From Riptortus pedestris (Eukaryota > Arthropoda > Insecta > Hemiptera > Alydidae): a DNA stretch of 64,000 nucleotides. A model generated the notes under the pieces. That model saw nothing but the letters and a program-made list of their open reading frames with translations. It was not told where the DNA came from and did not search any database. The stretch lies in assembly GCA_019009955.1 (NCBI GenBank), contig JADPXZ010000007.1, forward strand, positions 800,001 through 864,000, written 5' to 3'. Positions 33,001-42,696 of the stretch are shown here, piece after piece. Both the position numbers and the translations under genes were made by a program. The stretch's first letter is position 1. The number at the start of each line of letters is the position of its first letter.

Positions 33001-35789
33001 GCTATTGAGGTTGTACTCAATATATATATCTATCTATCTATCTATCTATATATTTGTCTGTTACCGCTCTAGCGGTCGCAATTTTGTTGATGTTCAATGA
33101 TATTATCGTTTATGTAAAAGAAGATCAAGTTCGTTGGCTGAACGGACGTGGGAGGGGGGTTTAGATGGGCGGATTTTCGAAAATTCGAAATATCTCCGTT
33201 ACTATACGTCGGATCGAAAAATATTACATAACCAATCTTATTGCAAATTAAATTTCCTATAAATATTGTTATATACATTTATTCTCTATCTTGAATATTA
33301 GCCGAGATATTTGCATTTGTATTCTGCGTGTGGTCACCAGTAGGCTATGTTCGGACTTTCCTCCGAGAGCTCTGGCGGCCGTTTTCGTAACTATTCGTCC
33401 CTCGTGAATAGGTTTAGAGGTTTCTTACTACTACAGCTGTTATTAGGCAGATTTCTCTATTGTAAAACTTCACGGTGGGAAATCTGCTTAGTTTACGCAG
33501 CCCCTGCCTCACGGACTTTTTCAGAATGTGCAAAGTGAGACATATTATTCTGCAAAAGATACTGTTTCCACAATTTTAATTTGGCGCTCAAAGCCCCGAA
33601 TTTTACACAATTCTAATTATAAATTGTGAATAAACTGCCCTTCGCCTTGAAGCTTCACATTAAAACCATTGAGATGCTGATTCATATTAAGATCACGACG
33701 ATAAGAAACCCAAAATCGCACATCCATTCTTTATTACCAAAATGATGAAAGGCATATCCCTTCATATCCAAGAACAATTGAGGCGGTCAGCGTAAAAAGT
33801 CCGTCACGCAGGGGCTGCGTAAACTAAGCAGATTTCCCGCGTGAAGTTTTACAATAGAGAAATCTGCCTAATAACAACTGTAGTAGTAAGAAACCTCTAA
33901 ACCTAAAACATTATTTAGGGCGTAATAACCCAGTAGTTTCAAGCCGCAAAAAACAGTTGACCTACCCTCTAAACCTATTCACGAGGGACGAATAGTTATA
34001 GAAACGGCCGCCAGAGCTCTCGGAGGAAAGTCCGAACATAGCCTACTGGCGACCACACGCAGAATACAAATGCAAATATCTCGGTTAATATTCAAGATAC
34101 AGAATAAATTAGATGCAACACCATATGTTCCCTGTCTAATAGACCAACATATATATGTTCCCTGTCTAATAGACCAACATATATATGTTCCCTGTCTAAT
34201 AGACCAACATATGTTCCCTGTCTAATAGACCACCATACATTCCCTGTCTAATAGACACCATATGTTCCCTGTCTAATAGACCAACATATATATGTTCCAG
34301 GTGTCATTACCCAGCAGTAAACCAACTTAAAATTAAAAGTCTTATATCAGTTTTTACAGGAAGAGGATGTGGACTTTATTGAAAATATGATTTCTCAAAG
34401 TTGATAAAGAAAGACAGATTTTTTACTGATTTCAAACAAACAAACTGAGTTTACTCGGTAGAAGATGTTTTTTTTTTTTTTTTTTTTTAAATTTATTGTT
34501 CAAAAAAATGAAAAATATTTTAATTTTGATGTTTTTCCTGTTTAAAATGTTAAATAATTATTATTGTAACAAATAAATAAGTTATAATCTATTTAATTAT
34601 ATTCTTTTCAATAACGTTTTTTTATAAGAATGTATTCTGGCTAAAAAGGGCGTATAAAGTAATATATGTTTTTTAATTATTACGAAAACAGCAGTTACTG
34701 AATTATTTTTTTTTAATATTCCAATTGAGTTATTATCCATACCTCATTGTTGATAGCACTACTATCACTGTATCCAAAGGGCCTTGGTTCCATTGTAGCA
34801 GAATCATATTCATGTGCTGAATACTGGGCTGCGAGGTCTTCAACTTTACCTGCAAATAGGACACATGGAGATTAATATGGCAGAATAATGTCTTGTCTAT
34901 TCTCAGTATGAGCCTCTAGACAAGGAACGAGGTCTTTATAAGGGGAATCTGCTGATAGATTGTAGTGACACAAGGGCGTTCCTTGTCTATTCTCGGTATG
35001 AGCCTCTAGACAAGGAACGATATCTATATGAGGGGAATCTGCTGATAGATTGTAGTGACATAATGGTGGTCCTTGTCTATTCTAGGTATGAGCCTCTAGA
35101 CAAGGAACGATATCTATATAAGGGGAATCTGCTGATAGATTGTAGTGACATAATGGTGGTCCTTGTCTATTCTAGGTAGCCTCTAGACAAGGAACGATAT
35201 CTATATAAGGGGGATCTGCTGATAGATTGTAGTGACACAAGGGCGTTCCTTGTCTATTCTCGGTATGAGCCTCTAGACAAGGAACGATATCTATATAAGG
35301 GGGATCTGCTGATAGATTGTAGTGACACAAGGGCGTTCCTTGTCTATTCTCGGTATGAGCATCTAGACAAGGAACGAGATCTTTATGAGGGGGGAATCTG
35401 CAGATAGATTGTAGTGACATAAGGGCGGTCCTTGTCTATTCTCGGTATGAGCCTCTAGACAAGGAACGTGATCTTTATGAGGGGGAATCTGCTGATAGAT
35501 TGTAGTGACATGAGGGCGTTCTTGTCATCTAGATGAGCTTAGACAAGGAACGAGATCTGATGAGGAGAGAGAGCTGATAGAGTAGATGAGAGAAGAGAGG
35601 TTTTGTAGAGAGTAGAGAGAGAGAGTGATGAGAGAGGAGAGTAGATGAGAGAGAGAAAGAGATGAGAGAGGAGAGAGTAGAGAGGAGAGAGAGATGAGGA
35701 GAGAGAGTGTGAGAGAGAGTGAGAGAGAGTGAGAGAGAGGAGAGAGAGAGAGAGAGAGAGGAGAGAGTGAAGGAGAGAGATGAGGAGAG

Positions 35790-35823
<34 letters not shown>

Positions 35824-35924
35824 GAAGAGAGAGTGTGAGAGAGAGAGAGGAGGAGAGGGAGAGTGAGAGAGAGAGAGAGAGGAGGAGAGGGAGGAGAGAT
35901 GAGAGAGGGAGAGGAGAGAGAGAG

Positions 35925-35961
<37 letters not shown>

Positions 35962-38900
35962 CCTCACTAATAATGAAATTCAAAAAGAAAGTGCAAATAA
36001 TTATCTCACACAAAAAAGGTGCCAAATCTCTAAAAGGCCATTGGCTTTTGAATTAATTAATGAAACCTACATTGACTTTTGAAACACAGACAGCAATTAT
36101 GAAAGAGTTGTGTAATATATTAATACTCTTCTTCTAGCAGATAATAATTTCTTTTCCATTTATTAAAGACCAACTGTTATCTTAGATCTCACGAAAAAAA
36201 TACAGGCACAAACAACTATATCAGGAGTGAATTTATTTTTAAATTTAATACAAATATTCGGTTAATATTTACTCTAGAGAAAAAGTGCATATAACAACAA
36301 TTGTAGAGCATCAATAGTTCAACAAGATTGGTTCTATAACATTTTACTCTCAGGCTCATAATAACGGAGATATTTGGAAATAATTACCTTTTTTCTCTCC
36401 GAACCCTTTGTACCTCTTCTGCAACCAACTTATTATCGACTGGACCGATTTCTCCGTCTCCACGTCTTTCTTCCCATCTGAAAAAAATGCAAATATCTCG
36501 ATTAATATTCAAGATAGAGAATAAATGTATATGACAATATTTATAGGAAATTTAATTTGCAATAAGATTGATTTGTATAATTTTTCGATCCGACGAATAG
36601 TAACGGAGAAATTTTTGAATTTTCGAAAAATCCTCCCCTCTAAACCCCCCCTCCCACTGGTCCGATTTCAGCCGTTAACGAACTTGATCTTTTCTTTTAC
36701 ATAAAACGCTTAACATGAAGTTTGGTAAGGATAAACAAAAATTGCGACCGCTAAAGCGGTAACAGACAAATATATATATATAATCTATATAATATATATA
36801 TATAGTATATATAAAATATATATACGTATATATATATATAGATATATATATACAGTTTTTTGAACGGACCTCATTTCGACATCTACTAGTAGGATCGATG
36901 GACATTTGAAGAAAAATGTCGAAAATTCCGTCATGAGTACAACCTCAATAGTGCTGATTTTCCCTTAAGGGAAAATCTGCTAAAATTAAATAATCGAAAT
37001 GTACTTGTAGTTTACATTTTATTCTAAATAAATAACAATAGTTATTTATTATATTATTATTTGTTATTATCCAAGTGACGAAAGTAGATCATTTTCCAAC
37101 TCGAGTGAAACGTTTAGCCACACGAGCGAAGCGAGTCTGGTAATTTGACGAGAGTTGTAAATTCTACTTTCGTCACGAGTGTAATATTAAATTTTTTCTG
37201 TAATCGTGTAATACATGATCAGATCTAAGCAGAATATGAACAAAATTAGGATGTTGTCAAGATTATGGTATGTTGTTGGTAGGTTATAAGCATCGTTGTT
37301 GGCAGGTTATAAGCATAGTTATAAAACAACTAGTGATGATTGTCAAGTAGTGCAGTTATAAACAAGGAAGCTAATTATTATTATATTTAAATTTTAAAAT
37401 ATATTGATTATTTCCACCAATAATTCATTCACATTTCAATTTATTTTGTTAAAATAAATTCTTACAATGTTAAGAAACATTTAATTTCCAACTTCAAATT
37501 ATTTTTTAATTTATACTTATTACTAATTAAGAAGGCAATTCACTTTCTTCACTTGTGAACAAAGTGATTACTTTCTTCACTCTATTGCAAAATGTTTCAC
37601 TTTCTTCACTCATTTCAGTTTAGTAATGCTACCATTATTCAACCATTACAGAGAATTATAACCTTCATAATCCGAATCATATTTAGAAATATCATATAAG
37701 TCTAAAAACATAACATCATTTGTCAGAATATGACTATATCTAATTAAACAGTATTTGGTGTATATACTTCGCTATATAACAGAAGTGCATATAACAAAAG
37801 TTATACTAAATAACAAAATAAACAACTTTACTCCTGTGCATTATTTGCCGAGAAACCAATAAGAAACGAAATATCACTATTATTAATTTCAGGCCTCCCT
37901 TACAACCCCCACTCCTGCCGTCCCTAGAAATGTTAGTATGGCTTGTTATAATGAAACGTTAGTGCTAATACACATACCGAGTTTTATTTTAGTTCGGTTG
38001 AGTCTTTTGTCCCAAATAAAATTGTTCACTTCCGCTATAGGTTTTTAGCGTATATCTCGTTTATAAATCGGTATACGAAAAAAAAGTGTATATAAGAAAA
38101 GTTACTCTAAATAACAAAATAAACAACTTTTGTTATGTTCTTATTTGCAGAAAAACTAATAGGAAACGAAATATCGCTATTTTTAATTTCTTATAACCCC
38201 CACTCCTGTTCGTCTCAGAGAATACTAACATAGCCTAAAGTCTAAGTTGGGTTAGTAGTAATATACATACCAAGTTTCATAAATCTCGGTTCAACCGCTT
38301 ATGCGTGAAAAGGTAACAAACAAACAAACAAGAAAAAAAATGCAGTTATGGTGTCTATGACATGTGAAACGAATAGTTATCGTGAAATTTCGCGAAAAAA
38401 ATCAATGTACAGACAGAGGTTACAATTTTATATATATATATATAGATACCTGGAGTTTCCATTCTGTAGAAAAGTGCAGTGTCTTCCATAGTGAAATTTT
38501 CCTGGGAGTTGACATAAACCAGGAACTGAAAAGAAAAATAAACAAATTACACATAAAATCAACGAAAAATATTTTAAATAATAAAGGCCTCTCGAAAACA
38601 ATATTTGGTATTTAAGCTTGGAATAATGCGGTTTATTATATAACAGAGTATTGTTTATGTGACACGAGCAGGAGTGGGGCTTTGCTCGAGGATGAAAACT
38701 GAAAAATGCAAATATCTCGGCTAATATTCAAGATAGAGAATAAATGTATATAACAATATTTATAGGAAATTTAATTTGCAATAAGATTGGTTATGTACAA
38801 TTTTTCGATTTGATGAATAATAAAGGAGATCTTGGGAATTTTAGAGATAAAGTAGTTGTTTGAAGTGAAATTATTATTATAGGCTATAAACTATAAAATG

Positions 38901-39636
38901 CAATATCTCGGTTAATATTCATTCTAGAGAATAAATGTATATAACAATATTTATAGTAAATTTAATTTGCAATAAGATTGGTTATGTACAATTTTTCGAT
39001 TTGATGAATAATAAAGGAGATCTTTGGAATTTTAGAGAAAAAGTAGTTGTTTGAAGTGAAATTATTATTATAGGCTATAAACTATAAAATGCAATATCTC
39101 GGTTAATATTCAAGATAGAGAATAAATGTATATAACAATATTTATAGTAAATTTAATTTGCAATAAGATTGGTTATGTACAATTTTTCGATCCGAAGAAC
39201 AATAACGGAGATATTAAGAATTTTCAAAAATCCCCCCTCCCCCTCCCCCTGGTCCGAGTTTCAGCCATTAACGAACTTGATCTGTCTTTTTACATCAAAC
39301 GAGTTTGGCAACGATTAAACAATAATTACGACCGCTAGGGTGTTTAATATATATATATATAATTTTGAACGGAGCACATTTTTTGTCCTTAATAACTGAA
39401 ATCTATGCATAATGCACAGGAGACGGGAAATATGACAATTTGGAAGACAGTGAAGACTTACATAAAAAATTAATTTTATTATTAACAAATCCACACCAAA
39501 AACGGGTATTAACCCCTAAACATTGGGACGGGTAAATGTCAAAATATTGTGCAAAGTAAAGCCTTGCCAAAAAAATACCATCACCATTAAGCCTCAAATG
39601 AATTCCTGAGCGAAGCCGGCTATCTCAGCTAGTATA

Positions 39637-39689
<53 letters not shown>

Positions 39690-40435
39690 GTAACTCTGTC
39701 TGTACATTGATTTTTTTTCACGAAAATTTCACGATAAACTTTTCGTTTCACATGTCATAGACACCATAACTGCATTTTGTTTCTTTCGTGTATGTTTGTT
39801 TGTTTGTTTGTTAGCTTTTCACGCATAAACGGCTGAACCGAAATTTTATGAAACTTGGTATGTATATTACTACTAACTCCAACTTAGACTTTAGGCTATA
39901 TTAATTTTCTCTGAGACGAACTGGAGTGGGGGTTATAAGGGAAGCCTGAAATTAAAAAATATCGATATTTCGTTTTCTATTGGTTTTTCGGTAAATATGC
40001 ACATAAGAAAAGTTGTTTTTTTTTTGTTATTTAGAGTAACTTTTGTTATATACACTTTTGTCGTATACCGAAGATTAAATGCGTTATACGCTATATATTA
40101 TAGCGGGAGTCAAACAATATTATGTTGCTAAAAAAGACTCAACCGGTACAGCACCTGGAAAAATTAATTTTAATGTATGTTAATATTTTGTCCTTAATAA
40201 TGAAATCTATGCCATAATGCACAGGAGACGGGGAATATGACAAATTGGAGGACAGTGAAGACTTACATAAATAATTAATGTTACTATTAGCAAATCCACA
40301 GAAACGACGGGTATCAACCCTAAACACTGGGACGGGTAAATGTCAAAATATTGTGCAAAGTCAAGCCTTGCCACAAAGTATCATCACCATTCAGCCTCAA
40401 ATGAATTCCCTGGCGAAGCCGGGTATCTGAGCTAG

Positions 40436-40480
<45 letters not shown>

Positions 40481-42643
40481 ATATATACATATACATATAT
40501 ATACACTCAACCGCAAGAAAAAACCGGACATTTTTGTCGTATTAAAAGCTAATTTTCAGCAATTTTCTATATGTGGCTATTCTAGTTATTACAGAGAATT
40601 TAGAGTCTAAGTCCGTCGAACTAATCCCTTCAGGATTAGTAAACAATTAGATAAAACTCAGATTAGATTTATTTGTCGTCAAGTTGATCTATTCTAAACG
40701 GTAAGTAGTTTGTCGCACATTTAAACATCTTTAATTATTAACCGAGCATTTTCTTTAATTAATGTTTTAATTTTATTTCGGTCCAGAATAATGGCTCTTT
40801 CAAACTAAGATGGAAGGCCGGAGCTTACGTTACATTGCCGAAACGCTTCGGCTAGCCAAGTCTACCATTCACTGTAATAAAAATGTAGAATAAATTTTTC
40901 TTTTAAATGTGTTAATTTATCTTTTTTTTTTTTTTTTGTATTTTTTTGTAAATAATCAATAAAAATTATTCACTTTTGGCAGATTTTGTTTAAATAACCT
41001 ATAGATTAACCAATTATTTTAATTAAAAAGATAGCTGAGATAGCCGGCGGCGCCCGGGAATTGATTTGAGGCTGAATGGTGAGGGTAAGTTTTTGGCAAG
41101 GCTTTACTTTGCACAATATCTTGACATTTACCCGTCCCAGTGTTTAGGGTTACTACCCGTCGTTGGCATTTGTTAATAAGAAAATTAATTTTTTTATGTA
41201 AGTATTCACTGTCCTCCATATTGTCATATTTCCCGTCCCCTGTGCATTTTGCAGAGATTTCAGTTATTAAGGACAAAAATAGTAACATAGATTGAATTAA
41301 TTTTTCTATTATATAATATTTTTACGCAAATTACTTTCTCCACACATTGTTCCTGGAGAAATGTATAAAACAAAAGTTAATCTAAATATCAAAGTAATCA
41401 ACTTTTGTTATCTGAATGTTTGCCGGAAAAACAAATAGACAATGAAATATTGCGAATTTTTAATTTCAGGCCTCCCTTATAACCCCCCATTCCCGTTCTA
41501 ACCTAAAAATTTTAATATAGTTAATAATCATGGAAGAATTAATTCTAATTGACATACCGAGTTTTGTTAAGTTCGGTTCAATCGCCAAACCAGTTAGCGC
41601 CCAATGAAATAGTTGACTCCCGCTTTAGATTATAGTGTATATCTCGTTTAACACTTCGTAAAAAGATAAAAATGGAATATGACAAAAGTTATTCTAAATA
41701 ACAAAATAAACAACTTTTGTAATGTTCATATTTGCCGAAAAACGATAGAAAACGGAATACCGCTATTTTTAATCAGGCTTCCCTTACAACCCCCACTCCT
41801 GCCCGTCCCCTAGAAATGTTGGTTATCGCTTGTTATAATGAAAGCGTTAGTGCTAATACACATACCGAGTTTTATTTATTTCGGTTGAGTCTTTTGTGCC
41901 AAATAAAATTGTTGACTCCCGCTATAATTTTTAGCGTATACCGCCTTTATACTTCGGTATAAGACGATAGTGTATATAAAAAAGTTTCTCTAAATAATAA
42001 AATAAACAACTTTTGTTATGTGCATATTTGCCGAAAATGCAATAGGAAACGAAATACCACTATTATTATTTTCAGGCCTCCCTTACAACCCCCACTCCTG
42101 CCCGTCCCTAGAAATGTTAGTATAGCTTATTATAAGGTAGGCGTTAGTACTAATACACATACCGAGTTTGTTTGTAGTTTCGGTTGAGTCTTTCGTGCCT
42201 AATAAATTGTGGACTTCCCGCTATAGTTTTAGCGTATAACTCATTTATACTTCCGCATACGGCAAAAGTGTATATAACAAAAGTTACTCTAAATTACAAA
42301 ATGAACAACTATTGTTATGTGCATATTTGCCGAAAAACCAATAGGAAACGAAATATCGCTATTTTAATTTCAGGCATCCCTTATAACCCCCACTCCTGTT
42401 TTGTCTTAGAGAATATTAAATATAGCCTAAAGTCTAAGTTGGGCTAGTAATAATATACATACAAATTTTAATAAAATTCGGTTCAGCAGATTATGCGTGA
42501 AAAGGTAACAAACAAACAAACAAATAAAAAAACAAACAAACAGACACTAAAGAAACAAAATGTAGTTATAGTGACTATGAAATTTGAAACGAAAAGTTAC
42601 CGAGCAATTTTGCGAAAAAAATCAATGTACAGACAGAGGTTAC

Positions 42644-42696
<53 letters not shown>

